Source: Pedobacter kyonggii (GTDB taxonomy: Bacteria > Bacteroidota > Bacteroidia > Sphingobacteriales > Sphingobacteriaceae). From it: 64,000 nucleotides of DNA. The notes beneath the pieces are model-generated. The model made no database searches. It was not told the origin of the DNA and was given only the letters and a program-made list of their open reading frames with translations. Every line of letters starts with the position of its first letter. Positions within the stretch are counted from its first letter, which is position 1. The stretch is from NCBI RefSeq assembly GCF_004310665.1, contig NZ_SIXF01000025.1:19414-83413 (forward strand). Reading direction: 5' to 3'. The position numbers were made by a program, and so were the translations under genes. Below are positions 9,179 through 17,537 of the stretch, piece after piece.

Positions 9179-9883
9179 ATGTCACAAAAATTAAGAATTC
9201 TATTGGTAGAAGACGAGGATCACTTGTTAGATGCTATCAAATTAAACCTCGAACTTGAGGGTTATAAAGTTCACGCCGTTAAAGATGGCAAAACCGCTCT
9301 TAAAATTTTTAAAGAAGAACGCTTCAATCTAATTATTTTGGATGTAATGCTTCCTGAAATGGATGGTTTCCAGGTTTGCGAAACAATCCGTTTAGAGAAT
9401 GCAGAAGTTCCGATTATGTTTTTAACAGCTAAAAACACTTCAGAAGACCGTGTTTTAGGTTTGAAAAAAGGAGCTGACGATTATTTGGTTAAACCTTTCA
9501 ACTTAGAAGAATTAATTCTTCGTGTTGGTATTTTGGTTAAACGCAGTTTGAAATCTGATGATTTAAAAGAATTGAATTCTTACAAAATCGGTGATAAAAC
9601 AATTTATTTTAACTCTTTCGAATTAAAACACGATGATGGTACCATCACACCGTTAACGAAAAAGGAAACGATGTTGTTGAAACTGTTGATTGAGCGTAAA
9701 AACGATGCGGTTTCAAGAGAGCAGATTTTAGAAACTGTTTGGAATTATGATGTTTATCCTTCAACAAGAACAATCGATAACTTCATTTTAACTTTCCGTA
9801 AGTATTTCGAACCAGATCAAAAAAATCCAGTTTATTTCCACTCGATCCGTGGTGTAGGCTATAAATTTACTGATAGTCATTAA
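9179..9883 (+). CDS. OmpR/PhoB-family response regulator (RprY-like)
   Basis: 234 residues. N-terminal receiver domain with the acidic pocket EDED near residues 11-14, phospho-acceptor Asp 55 in LIILDVMLPEMDGF, and the KPF lysine in DDYLVKPFNLEEL. The C-terminal winged-helix DNA-binding domain runs from about 130 to 234 (LTKKETMLLKLLIERKND, TRTIDNFILTFRKYFE, IRGVGYKF). Presumed partner of the kinase directly upstream. The next gene starts on the last base of its stop codon, so all three are probably cotranscribed. Confidence 0.93.
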   Translation: MSQKLRILLVEDEDHLLDAIKLNLELEGYKVHAVKDGKTALKIFKEERFNLIILDVMLPEMDGFQVCETIRLENAEVPIMFLTAKNTSEDRVLGLKKGADDYLVKPFNLEELILRVGILVKRSLKSDDLKELNSYKIGDKTIYFNSFELKHDDGTITPLTKKETMLLKLLIERKNDAVSREQILETVWNYDVYPSTRTIDNFILTFRKYFEPDQKNPVYFHSIRGVGYKFTDSH

Positions 9884-10398
9884 TGTATAATAATAAGGGC
9901 AGATATGCTTTAATGGCAGTTTTTGTGTTGGTTGCGTTGGTTTGTGTTTTTTACAATCAATACCAGCTGGCCGCTGTTTCAGTGCTGTTGTTTGCCTTTG
10001 TTGTTTGGAGCCATTTTAAGCATAGTTCCGTTTTGATGGCGTCAAAACATTTCAAGAATAACGAATTCGGTAAAACCAAAGCCTTATTGGCTGAGGTGGT
10101 TAAGCCAGAGCGCTTGGCTAAAAGCCGAAGGGGTTATTACGAATTTATGCAGGGCAATATGGCCTTGAAAGAACATGATTACGATAAAGCCGAATATCAC
10201 TTTCAGTGGGCGAGCCGCTTTCCGGTAGGAGGTAAAAATGAGAAATCATACGTACTGATCCATTTAGCTAATCTCGCCTTGCGGAAGAAAGATAGAGAAA
10301 AGGCAGAAGCTTATACGGAATTGGCCAAGGAACTTGCAGAAACGCAACGCTCGAAAGACATTATCGTTAAAATTGAAAAAGAAATAAGCAAGTTATAA
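9883..10398 (+). CDS. Small TPR-like membrane protein
   Basis: 171 residues. Two hydrophobic helices at the N terminus (about 8-24 and 27-45), then an alpha-helical region with TPR-like spacing (YYEFMQGNMALKEHDYDKAEYHFQWA, AEAYTELAKELAE). It overlaps the response-regulator stop by one base (TAATG), so translation is probably coupled. It may be an accessory of the sensor system or simply a conserved neighbour; no specific function can be read. Confidence 0.7.
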   Translation: MYNNKGRYALMAVFVLVALVCVFYNQYQLAAVSVLLFAFVVWSHFKHSSVLMASKHFKNNEFGKTKALLAEVVKPERLAKSRRGYYEFMQGNMALKEHDYDKAEYHFQWASRFPVGGKNEKSYVLIHLANLALRKKDREKAEAYTELAKELAETQRSKDIIVKIEKEISKL

Positions 10399-10420
10399 TA
10401 TTAATATTGTCATTTTGAAT

Positions 10421-10467
10421 AACGAAGCACCAGTTTAGGGATAAAAAGGTACTTCGTTTTTTTTTTA
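10421..10467 (+). terminator. Intrinsic terminator after the sensor/regulator operon
   Basis: AACGAAG (10421-10427) pairs with CTTCGTT (10452-10458), extended by ACC/GGT after one mismatch, and is followed by nine more T residues. It sits 22 bases after the TPR-like gene and separates that operon from hemE. Confidence 0.7.
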
Positions 10468-10471
10468 TTTA

Positions 10472-10479
10472 TACCTTTG
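10472..10479 (+). promoter_or_regulatory. Putative hemE promoter, -7 box
   Basis: TACCTTTG is a perfect match to TAnnTTTG, directly after the preceding terminator, and identical to the box upstream of the tRNA gene at 42281. The hemE start is 130 bases downstream, so the leader would include a dispersed repeat (about 10500-10585) with a CCGATAGCTATCGG palindrome. Confidence 0.6.
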
Positions 10480-10608
10480 CAAAATTAAAATTTTAGGCAG
10501 TCCGTCTTCCTGAACTCAGTTCTGGATCTAACTAAAGAAAGATGCTGAAATAAATCCGATAGCTATCGGATCAGTGTGACGCTGACTAATGAATACCAAA
10601 TACAAATC

Positions 10609-11634
10609 ATGAAGAATAACTTATTTTTAGACGCAGCATTTTCAAAACAAACCGAACGCCCACCAGTATGGATGATGCGTCAGGCAGGTCGTTTTATGCC
10701 ACAATATTGGGAAATTAAAAACAAATACTCTTTTTTAGAGATGTGTAAAAATCCAGAAATTGCTGCAGATGTAACCATGTTACCCGTTGATTTGTTGGAT
10801 ATTGATGCCGCGATTCTATTCTGTGATATTCTGGTAACTGGTGAAGCTATGGGCGGCGATTTGAGTTTTACTCAAGGCGTTGGACCTAAATTTGCAAATC
10901 CGGTACGTACCGCTAAAGACATTGAAAACTTAAATGTTGATTGCCTGGACGAATTGCAATATGTTGCTGATGCCATTAAAGTGATTCAGCAACGATTGAA
11001 TGGTAATATTCCTTTAATCGGTTTTGCAGGTGCGCCATTTACCGTAATGAGTTATTTAATTGAAGGAGGTTCATCTAAAGATTTTAAATTAACCAAGCTC
11101 TTTATACACAATCAGCCAGAGCTGGCGCATAAACTTTTGGCTAAAATTGCAAAAGTAACGGCGGACTATTTGAACCTTCAGATTGCTGCTGGAGTTAATG
11201 CTGTTCAGATTTTCGACAGTTGGGCACTTGCCTTATCATGGAATGATTACCAGGAGTTTTCTCACCATTATATTCAGGAAATCATTGCTAATTTAAACAG
11301 AAAAGATATTCCAGTGATTTCTTTCTGTAAAGGAAGTTCGGTTTTTGCACCGATTATGGCAGAGGCCAAACCAGATGTAATTTCGGTTGACTGGAACGCT
11401 GATTTATTGAATATTAAAAATGCTTTGCCAAAAGGTATTGCCGTACAGGGAAATTTGGATCCACATATTTTATATGCTGATAAAGCGGTAATTAAAGCAC
11501 AGATCCATAAATTATTCGAACGTATGCGTGGCACCGAAGGCTTTATCTTCAATTTGGGCCATGGTATAATGCCAGATATTCCTTTCGATAATGTGAAGTA
11601 TGCAATTGAGGTGGTAAAGGAGTTTAGGTATTAA
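10609..11634 (+). CDS. hemE: Uroporphyrinogen decarboxylase
   Basis: 341 residues. Removes the four acetate carboxyls of uroporphyrinogen III to give coproporphyrinogen III. The signature RPPVWMMRQAGRFMPQYW near residues 14-31 carries the substrate-gripping Arg pair; the conserved Asp lies in AILFCDILVTGEAMG, and the C-terminal NLGHGIMPDIP motif is present. I chose the ATG at 10609 over the GTG at 10576, because the extra residues would come from a repeat and the family starts close to MKNNLFLDA. It has its own promoter, apart from hemACBL. Confidence 0.95.
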   Translation: MKNNLFLDAAFSKQTERPPVWMMRQAGRFMPQYWEIKNKYSFLEMCKNPEIAADVTMLPVDLLDIDAAILFCDILVTGEAMGGDLSFTQGVGPKFANPVRTAKDIENLNVDCLDELQYVADAIKVIQQRLNGNIPLIGFAGAPFTVMSYLIEGGSSKDFKLTKLFIHNQPELAHKLLAKIAKVTADYLNLQIAAGVNAVQIFDSWALALSWNDYQEFSHHYIQEIIANLNRKDIPVISFCKGSSVFAPIMAEAKPDVISVDWNADLLNIKNALPKGIAVQGNLDPHILYADKAVIKAQIHKLFERMRGTEGFIFNLGHGIMPDIPFDNVKYAIEVVKEFRY

Positions 11635-11687
11635 TACCCTAAATTCAAAGTCATTTTGCTTATATTAGCTTAATTATTTTATTATTC

Positions 11688-11921
11688 ATGACAGTTAAAT
11701 CATTACGCGACGAAGATAAATTGCCAATAAAACAGGTAATTAATGCCATAAATAAAGCGATGGATGATGTTCTTCGCGTAGTGGATGCTATGGATTTAGG
11801 TAGAACTGAAGTGAAAACTGATGGCGTTTACAGAACTTTCAATAATGGCGAAACTGTAAAAATTTCTTCAGGAAATTTTTCAAAAAAAAGAGTTGAAAAG
11901 AAAAAGATTAAACTTTTTTGA
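11688..11921 (+). CDS. Small antitoxin-like protein
   Basis: 77 residues, charged, with no membrane segment. It has a helix-rich N-terminal part (LRDEDKLPIKQVINAINKAMDDVLRVVDAMD) and a basic tail (KKRVEKKKIKLF). It ends two bases before the ATG of a zeta-toxin-like ATPase gene. Small gene first and P-loop kinase second is the order of epsilon/zeta-type and related toxin-antitoxin pairs. I do not recognise the family; antitoxin is an inference from size, charge and neighbour. Confidence 0.55.
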   Translation: MTVKSLRDEDKLPIKQVINAINKAMDDVLRVVDAMDLGRTEVKTDGVYRTFNNGETVKISSGNFSKKRVEKKKIKLF

Positions 11922-11923
11922 TA

Positions 11924-12667
11924 ATGGCAATTAAGCCTAAGCTAAGAATTTTTGCAGGACCAAATGGCTCTGGTAAAACAACGCTTTATAATTCAATTAA
12001 GCCAATTTATTTTTCTACTAAACTTTTTGTAAATGCTGATAATTTAGAGTCAGATTTTAAGAAGAATAATTTTTTAAATCTTTCAGAGTTCGATATAAGT
12101 TGTTCACAAGCCGAATTTGAAAAATTCAATACCTCAAATGGATTATATGCTAAGGCTTGTTTCTCAAAAAAAAGCTGGAATTTAGTTGTAAAAGAAAATG
12201 TTATTGTAAAAGAAGAATATGATTACCTTGATTATAATTCTTATCATTTCGCAATAATAGCTGACTTTATTCGCCATAAATTGATTGAGTCTAAAAAATC
12301 ATTTTCTTTCGAAACTGTTTTTTCTCATCCATCGAAATTGGAACTAATCGAATTCGCCCATCAAAATAACTATAAGGTTTACTTATATTTTATTGGAACA
12401 GAGACACCAATAATAAATTTAGAAAGAGTAAAAGATAGGGTAAAAAAAGGTGGCCATTTTGTTGATGGAGACAAGATTGAGAAGCGTTATTTTCTTACAA
12501 TGGATTTACTTATAGATATGTTAAAAGAAGTTGATGAGACTTATCTTTGGGATAATTCAGCGGGTAAACATATTTATGTTGGGAATATTAAGCGTGGAAT
12601 TTTAAATCTTGAATTTTTGAATATCCCTAATTGGATAGAGACCTATATTTTGAATAAAATAAAGTAA
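11924..12667 (+). CDS. Zeta-toxin-like P-loop ATPase/kinase
   Basis: 247 residues. A Walker A motif, AGPNGSGKTTL, lies at the N terminus (about 12-22). Zeta-like features follow: FVNADNLESDF (substrate-side Asp), SFSFETVFSHPSKLELIEFA in the middle, and LERVKDRVKKGGHFVDGDKI, the Arg-rich lid with the GGH motif. Known zeta toxins phosphorylate UDP-N-acetylglucosamine; whether this branch (often annotated as predicted ABC-type ATPase) does so is not established. I chose the ATG at 11924 rather than the overlapping TTG at 11918. It is more AT-rich than the hem genes around it and overlaps hemJ by one base. Confidence 0.75.
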   Translation: MAIKPKLRIFAGPNGSGKTTLYNSIKPIYFSTKLFVNADNLESDFKKNNFLNLSEFDISCSQAEFEKFNTSNGLYAKACFSKKSWNLVVKENVIVKEEYDYLDYNSYHFAIIADFIRHKLIESKKSFSFETVFSHPSKLELIEFAHQNNYKVYLYFIGTETPIINLERVKDRVKKGGHFVDGDKIEKRYFLTMDLLIDMLKEVDETYLWDNSAGKHIYVGNIKRGILNLEFLNIPNWIETYILNKIK

Positions 12668-13227
12668 TGATAGAAACCTTATTGCCATATTATCAGTATT
12701 TCAAAGCCGTACATATTGTATTTGTAATTAGCTGGATGGCGGGATTGTTTTATATCCTTAGTCTTTTTATTTACCATACTGAGGCAAACGATAAGCCCGA
12801 ACCTGAAAAAACTATCCTCCAGAAACAGTTTGTTAAGATGGAGGCTACTTTATGGAGAATTATCGCCACCCCAGCCATGATCATTTCTGTTTTAGCAGGT
12901 GTATCTATGCTGACTTTAAACCAAGGCTTGCTTCAAGCCGATTGGATGTGGGTTAAACTGGGTTTTGTTGTCGGCTTACTCATTTATCATTTCATCTGCC
13001 AAAACATCGTTAAACGGCTTAAAAATAATCAATACAAGCTAACGAGCTTTCAGTTGAGATTATGGCGTGAGCTGGCTACCATTTTTATGATTGCCATTGT
13101 ATTCGTAGTAATCCTTAAAAATGCCATTAACTGGATTTACGGTTTAATTGGAATAATGGGGGTTGCGATGGCCATTATGGTTGCGGTTAAACTGTATAAA
13201 AATTATCGTAAAAAGCGTGGTGAATAA
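12667..13227 (+). CDS. hemJ: Protoporphyrinogen IX oxidase, HemJ/CopD-like membrane protein
   Basis: 186 residues with four or five membrane helices. The first helix has the HemJ pattern FKAVHIVFVISWMAGLFYI, with a conserved His, followed by YH at the helix end; a conserved Lys-containing motif, WVKLGFVVGLLIYH, lies near residue 97. HemJ oxidises protoporphyrinogen IX to protoporphyrin IX in the membrane and replaces HemG/HemY in many bacteria. Its place after hemE supports the call. The start overlaps the stop of the zeta-like gene (TAATG), so the toxin-like pair sits inside this transcription unit. Confidence 0.88.
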   Translation: MIETLLPYYQYFKAVHIVFVISWMAGLFYILSLFIYHTEANDKPEPEKTILQKQFVKMEATLWRIIATPAMIISVLAGVSMLTLNQGLLQADWMWVKLGFVVGLLIYHFICQNIVKRLKNNQYKLTSFQLRLWRELATIFMIAIVFVVILKNAINWIYGLIGIMGVAMAIMVAVKLYKNYRKKRGE

Positions 13228-13433
13228 TCTTTGTGCCACAAAGTCACTAAAACACTAAGAATGTTATTGAATACTAAGTCCTAAAATCTTTGAGTCCTTT
13301 GTGCATTAGCGGTTAATGAATAAATAACTTTGTTTCCTTTGCGTAAACTTGCACCGACTTCTTGATACTTGATACCCAGTACTTGATAATTTAATAAAAA
13401 CTATTCTAAATTTGGGCGATAAAATCCAAGCGC
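13228..13433. repeat. Spacer with CACAAAG-type and TGATACT-type repeats
   Basis: About 206 bases after hemJ hold a TGCCACAAAGTCACTAAAAC segment (about 13233), its opposite-strand form near TTTGAGTCCTTTGTGC (about 13289), and TTGATACTTGATACCCAG (about 13362). These are three of the degenerate repeat types dispersed in this window. No gene is visible. Confidence 0.5.
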
Positions 13434-14591
13434 ATGTTTACAACCACAGGTTTGAAGAAGACCTTACTCTTAATATCTTTTCTTTTCAGTTCTTATTTTG
13501 CCTCGGCACAGTTTAATCAATCGGCTTTCGAAAATCGTATCCGTCCCGATAGCAGCTTAACCAACGAGGTTCACTTTAACTTTTATAATTTAAACTATGT
13601 TCGTAATTACGAGTATACCAACGATTTTCACGATGGTTATACTTTGTACGGAACACAGCTGCAACCTCAAATTGTTTATTACGCACATCCTAATCTGGCC
13701 ATTACCGCAGGTGCTTTTATCAGAAAGGATTTTGGAAGAAACGGAATTTCGGATGCGAAACCTTTGTTTAGCGTAAAATACCATAAAAGAAATCTTACTT
13801 TAATTTTTGGAAGTTTAGAGGGCAATATTCAGCATAAATACATCGAACCTTTATACGATTTCGAAAGAACCATAACCACGCCGATTGAGTACGGAACGCA
13901 GTTATTGGTAGAGCGCAAGAAGTTTACTTTAGATGCCTGGATAGCCTGGCAGAAAATGATCTATAAGGGTGATCCTGCCAAAGAAGAAATTATTGGCGGT
14001 TTATCTACCGAAAGCACCATTGCAGAAGGTAATGGATGGAAGTTTAGTTGGCCTGTCCAATTTTTGGCTTTCCATCAAGGTGGACAAATTGATGTACTTA
14101 AAGAAATCCCGATTACAACTATGTTTAATGGAGCAACTGGTTTAAAACTGCACAAAGCAATTAATACCAACATTAAACAGGTATATACCGACAATTATAT
14201 TGCGGTGTATAAAGATTTTTCACCTGATAAAAGAAGAGCTTACCAAGGTGGCTTTGGTTTATGGTTAAATGCGGGTGTAGAAAGTAAATGGGGAAGTTTG
14301 GTGGCTTCTTACTGGAAAGGCAACAACTTTATTTCGATTAAAGGTATGCCGCTTTATGAATCGGTTTCTGATAACCTGTACAGTCCGGGCTTGAAGCAAA
14401 GCACCAGAAATATTGTTTCGTTGCGCTATGCTTACCAAAAAGAGTTAATTCCACATTTGTACCTTGATGTGCGTTTCGAACCACATATCGATTTAGACCA
14501 TACCGATAAACAACTTCAGTTTAACCATTCATTTTTCTTGACTTATAAACAGGATTTTAAATTGTTTAAAGTGAAGAAAGCCGAGAGGTAA
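13434..14591 (+). CDS. Putative outer-membrane beta-barrel protein
   Basis: 385 residues. Signal peptide MFTTTGLKKTLLLISFLFSSYFASAQ, cleaved near residue 26. The rest is rich in alternating polar/aromatic strands (YTLYGTQLQPQIVYYAHPN, SLVASYWKGNNFISIKG, LYLDVRFEPHIDL) and the last strand ends in a Phe-rich segment (FFLTYKQDFKLF), as in beta-barrel proteins. No family is recognised. It is a lone gene between hemJ and the sigma-factor operon, followed by a terminator. Confidence 0.6.
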   Translation: MFTTTGLKKTLLLISFLFSSYFASAQFNQSAFENRIRPDSSLTNEVHFNFYNLNYVRNYEYTNDFHDGYTLYGTQLQPQIVYYAHPNLAITAGAFIRKDFGRNGISDAKPLFSVKYHKRNLTLIFGSLEGNIQHKYIEPLYDFERTITTPIEYGTQLLVERKKFTLDAWIAWQKMIYKGDPAKEEIIGGLSTESTIAEGNGWKFSWPVQFLAFHQGGQIDVLKEIPITTMFNGATGLKLHKAINTNIKQVYTDNYIAVYKDFSPDKRRAYQGGFGLWLNAGVESKWGSLVASYWKGNNFISIKGMPLYESVSDNLYSPGLKQSTRNIVSLRYAYQKELIPHLYLDVRFEPHIDLDHTDKQLQFNHSFFLTYKQDFKLFKVKKAER

Positions 14592-14939
14592 AAGGTGTAG
14601 GGTAATTAAACGCATAGAATTTCAAACCCGGAGGTTTCAAAAAAACTCCGGGTTTGTTGTGTTTAAGCATTGCCTCTGGTTTCTAAACCCGATAGGAGCG
14701 AAAACACGAAGGTGAGGAACGAACCGAGGCTTTGAAGCGGATAGCGGGACTGCTGCTCCCGATGAAATGCTGAATGTTCGTTTTCAAATAAAAAATCTAT
14801 ATCTTTCTTGAAAATTATTTTAACTATATCTTGTTGGTAATCAGTTGTTGTTGGATTATTTTTAACTTTATTTAACTTTTTTTTCTCTCCTCATGCAACC
14901 ATTGTTTGTAATCTGCCATCTTCTATATACAAACACACA
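14592..14939. repeat. Spacer with a terminator and a GC-rich dispersed repeat
   Basis: 348 bases. After the terminator at 14624-14655, positions about 14690-14765 are GC-rich (CCGATAGGAGCGAAAACACG and GGATAGCGGGACTGCTGCTC), unlike the AT-rich flanks. A related but diverged segment lies upstream of ilvA (about 21610-21710), so this is probably a dispersed element. The remaining AT-rich part should hold the sigma-factor promoter, but I see no strong box. Confidence 0.5.
14624..14655 (+). terminator. Putative intrinsic terminator after the outer-membrane protein gene
   Basis: AAACCCGGAG (14624-14633) and CTCCGGGTTT (14646-14655) form a 10-bp stem 33 bases after the stop codon. The T-run is short, so termination efficiency is uncertain. 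Confidence 0.55.
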
Positions 14940-15509
14940 ATGAAATTGACGCGAAGCTATACGATAAACGATTTGATGGAAGGCTGCAAAGCTGGCGACC
15001 GGAAGATGCAGGAGCTGCTTTACAAGCAAACTGCATTGAAGATGTTGGCCGTTTGCATGCGCTACGCCAAAGATAGAATGGAGGCAGAAGATGTGCTGCA
15101 GATGGGATATATTAAAATTTTCCAGAAAATAAAAGAGTATAGGGGCGATGGTTCTTTTGAAGGCTGGATTAGAAGAGTTATGGTGAACACTGCAATTGAA
15201 AGTTACCGTAAAAATTTACGCAGCTTAAATGTGGTAGAAATAGATGAAGCTTACGAGCAACCATCAACCGGATTTGATTTTGGCACTTTAGGGATGCAGG
15301 ATTTAATGAAGGTGATACAAAAATTGGCAGATGGCTATCGCATGGTTTTTAACATGTACGTAATTGAAGGTTATTCGCACAAAGAAATTGGTGAAACGCT
15401 TGGAATCTCAGAAGGCGCGAGCAAATCGCAACTGTCGAGAGCAAGAGCAATATTAAAAGAAGAAATTATAAAAATGGAGGGATTTGGTTATGCAACCTAT
15501 ACGGGATAA
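14940..15509 (+). CDS. ECF-type RNA polymerase sigma factor
   Basis: 189 residues with sigma region 2 (about 25-95; AEDVLQMGYIKIFQKIKEYRGDGSFEGWIRRVMVNTAI) and region 4 (about 125-185; GYRMVFNMYVIEGYSHKEIGETLGISEGASKSQLSRARAIL), separated by a short linker. It lacks regions 1 and 3, as expected of extracytoplasmic-function sigma factors. The next gene, encoding a membrane-anchored protein of anti-sigma type, overlaps its end by 20 bases. Confidence 0.93.
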   Translation: MKLTRSYTINDLMEGCKAGDRKMQELLYKQTALKMLAVCMRYAKDRMEAEDVLQMGYIKIFQKIKEYRGDGSFEGWIRRVMVNTAIESYRKNLRSLNVVEIDEAYEQPSTGFDFGTLGMQDLMKVIQKLADGYRMVFNMYVIEGYSHKEIGETLGISEGASKSQLSRARAILKEEIIKMEGFGYATYTG

Positions 15510-16248
15510 GGATTTTGATCAGTTATTTAAGGATGCTTTTGCTGATGCTGAAGTAATACCTTCGAGGGATTTATGGAGCAATATTGAAAGCGAAATATCA
15601 CCTAAGAAAAAAAGAATCATACCGATTTATTGGTTGTCAGCAGCCGCAGTGTTATTAATTGCTACACTCGGCGTTTTGGTTTATCAACAACAGGATAGTA
15701 CTGACGGAGATAAAAAATTGGCTAATAATACAATTGAAAAATCTAAACCAGTGGTACGGTTACAGACCATTAAAGATTCTTCAGCTACAATTGTTGCGCC
15801 AGTTGAAAATATCGCTCCGGTTTTGCCAGTTCGGCCTAAGGCGGTAAGTACTGTGGTTAAAACAAAGTTGAAACAAGAAGTTAGGCCTGCTGTAGAGCAA
15901 CCGAGGATAGTTACGCCTCCTGAAATGCTAAAACAAGAAACAACTGTAGCTAAAGTTGAAGAGCCTAAAAAAGATATTAAAACAAAAATCGAAGAGGCGA
16001 TTTTACAGCCAAAAGAAGAGATTGTAACTGCGGTTGTTGCAACGCCAGTTAAAACAGACGATCCTGTTAATGAAAATGAACCGAGCAGTAAAGGCATCCG
16101 TAATGTTGGCGATGTGGTAAACCTCATCGTTAATAAAATGGACAAAAGAAAAGATAAGCTGATCCAGTTCCGTACAGATGATGATGATTCTTCTTTGGCA
16201 TCGATTAATATAGGTCCGTTTAAAATAGGTAAACGAAATAAGAAGTAA
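15490..16248 (+). CDS. Putative anti-sigma factor, single-pass membrane protein
   Basis: 252 residues from the ATG at 15490; a TTG at 15484 is the alternative start. The short cytoplasmic N terminus (FDQLFKDAFADAEVIPSRDLWSNIESEI) resembles the start of many Bacteroidota anti-sigma proteins. One membrane helix (about residues 43-60; IYWLSAAAVLLIATLGVLVY) follows, then a Val/Pro/Lys/Glu-rich periplasmic region with low sequence complexity. It overlaps the sigma-factor gene. Function is inferred from position and topology. Confidence 0.7.
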   Translation: MQPIRDKDFDQLFKDAFADAEVIPSRDLWSNIESEISPKKKRIIPIYWLSAAAVLLIATLGVLVYQQQDSTDGDKKLANNTIEKSKPVVRLQTIKDSSATIVAPVENIAPVLPVRPKAVSTVVKTKLKQEVRPAVEQPRIVTPPEMLKQETTVAKVEEPKKDIKTKIEEAILQPKEEIVTAVVATPVKTDDPVNENEPSSKGIRNVGDVVNLIVNKMDKRKDKLIQFRTDDDDSSLASINIGPFKIGKRNKK

Positions 16249-16359
16249 ACAGTTTTCAATTATCAGTTCACAGTTGCTAGTATCTGAAGCTTAATATTAC
16301 ATATTCAGCTTTATAACATTCAATAATTCACTCGTTCAATAACTCAACAACACACACAT

Positions 16360-17145
16360 ATGAAACGTCTAATTTATACAACACTTTTGGTAAGCGGGCT
16401 TGCCGGTGTTATGGCTCCAGGTGCTTTTGCGCAACAAGATAGTACCAAAAAGAAAATGGATTATAGTGAAGGACATGGTATCATCATTAAAACCAAATCT
16501 GCAGATTCAGTTAAAAAAGGTCGTTTTGTGGGCGGAATTACCTTTACCAGAGTTGATTTAGGTTTCTCCAGGTTAATCGATAATGGCAGCTTCAACTTAT
16601 CTCCAAACAACGATTTTTTGGATTATAAAGGTGGCAAAACCAGTACTTTCTCTTTCGATGTTTTGCAATTTGGCTACCGTTTCAACTCTAATTTTAAAGT
16701 TTATGTAGCGGGTGGGTTCGACTGGACATTAATCCGTTTAAGAAAAGATATTACCATTGCTAAAAACTCTAACGAATTTGTATATACCGATCAAGCACCT
16801 GTGCATTTTTCAAAAAACCGATTCTCGAGCAGTTATGTACATATTCCATTAAACTTCGAATTCCGTACCAGTGAAAACAAAAACAGCAAAAGATTTTACC
16901 TGGTTTTAGGTCCGGAGGTTAGCTTTTTGCTAAACGGAAAAATTAAACAGATAAGTGAAGAGCGTGGTAAAGAAAAACAATACGATAGCTACCACTTTCA
17001 ATCGGTTCGTTATGGTGGTACAGTTAGATTTGGCTATGGTGGTATAGGATTATTTACCAAGTATTACTTTAACGATATGTTTACTACCGCTCAGCAGGCT
17101 GGCTTAAAAAACATGAGTTTCGGGGTTACCTTCGGATTAAATTAA
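16360..17145 (+). CDS. Outer-membrane beta-barrel protein (porin family/PorT-like)
   Basis: 261 residues. Signal peptide MKRLIYTTLLVSGLAGVMAPGAFAQ, then repeated amphipathic strands (FVGGITFTRVDLGFSRLID, FSFDVLQFGYRFNSNFKVYVAGGF, FYLVLGPEVSFLL) and a barrel-like C terminus ending GVTFGLN. It lies downstream of the sigma/anti-sigma pair and may be in their regulon. It ends just before a CCCCTAAAGGGG repeat and a terminator. Confidence 0.75.
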   Translation: MKRLIYTTLLVSGLAGVMAPGAFAQQDSTKKKMDYSEGHGIIIKTKSADSVKKGRFVGGITFTRVDLGFSRLIDNGSFNLSPNNDFLDYKGGKTSTFSFDVLQFGYRFNSNFKVYVAGGFDWTLIRLRKDITIAKNSNEFVYTDQAPVHFSKNRFSSSYVHIPLNFEFRTSENKNSKRFYLVLGPEVSFLLNGKIKQISEERGKEKQYDSYHFQSVRYGGTVRFGYGGIGLFTKYYFNDMFTTAQQAGLKNMSFGVTFGLN

Positions 17146-17255
17146 CGCCCCCTAAATCCCCTAAAGGGGACTTAATTAAACCCTCCTAGAAATGTAGGGC
17201 ATCAACACACAAATAAAACAGATCCTGTTTCGGTTAGGCGAGACAGGATTTTTTT
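17146..17255 (+). terminator. CCCCTAAAGGGG repeat followed by an intrinsic terminator
   Basis: A CCCCCTAAATCCCCTAAAGG repeat follows the stop codon directly. Further on, ATCCTGTTTCG (17222-17232) and CGAGACAGGAT (17239-17249) form a hairpin with a short loop, followed by seven T residues (17249-17255). This would end transcription of the beta-barrel gene. Confidence 0.7.
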
Positions 17256-17256
17256 G

Positions 17257-17406
17257 TTACAAAGTTTCGGTAGGATTATTCTCATCGATCAAAGATTTAA
17301 AGCAATTCTCCATAAATTCATCTAAACTTATTCCTTGCTTTTCCGCATAAATTTTAGCCTGCTCTATAACAGCATCATCAAGAATTAGTGTGATTTTAGC
17401 TTTCAT
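17257..17406 (-). CDS. Small ribbon-helix-helix antitoxin-like protein (DUF6364-like)
   Basis: 49 residues. It begins MKAKITLILDDAVIEQAKIY and continues AEKQGISLDEFMENCFKSLI. A beta strand, TLILDD, then two helices is the layout of ribbon-helix-helix antitoxins that usually precede a PIN-domain toxin gene. No toxin gene is present on either side, so it looks like an orphan. It begins at 17406, is convergent with the barrel gene, and its stop overlaps the region of that gene's terminator. Confidence 0.6.
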   Translation of the reverse strand: MKAKITLILDDAVIEQAKIYAEKQGISLDEFMENCFKSLIDENNPTETL

Positions 17407-17479
17407 CTCTTTGTATTTTATTGATTTAAAGATAAATACAGTTGTGGTGAATTTCTAAATAAAATATTAACAATTACGC

Positions 17480-17525
17480 GAGCTTTAACCTTAAACCTTC
17501 CACCTTAAACCCTCTACCTTTTTCT
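17480..17525. repeat. CCTTAAACCTT-type low-complexity repeat
   Basis: TTAACCTTAAACCTTCCACC and following units, ending just before the GTG start of the ABC ATPase gene. It is the opposite-strand form of the repeat at 19648-19680 and of those near hemB and hemL. Confidence 0.55.
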
Positions 17526-17537
17526 TATCTTTACCAC

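Noticed and set aside
15684-16259. Minus-strand frame of 191 codons opposite the anti-sigma-like gene
   Set aside because: Ser/Thr-rich low-complexity shadow of a Val/Pro/Lys-rich gene on the plus strand; the plus-strand gene overlaps the sigma factor as expected.
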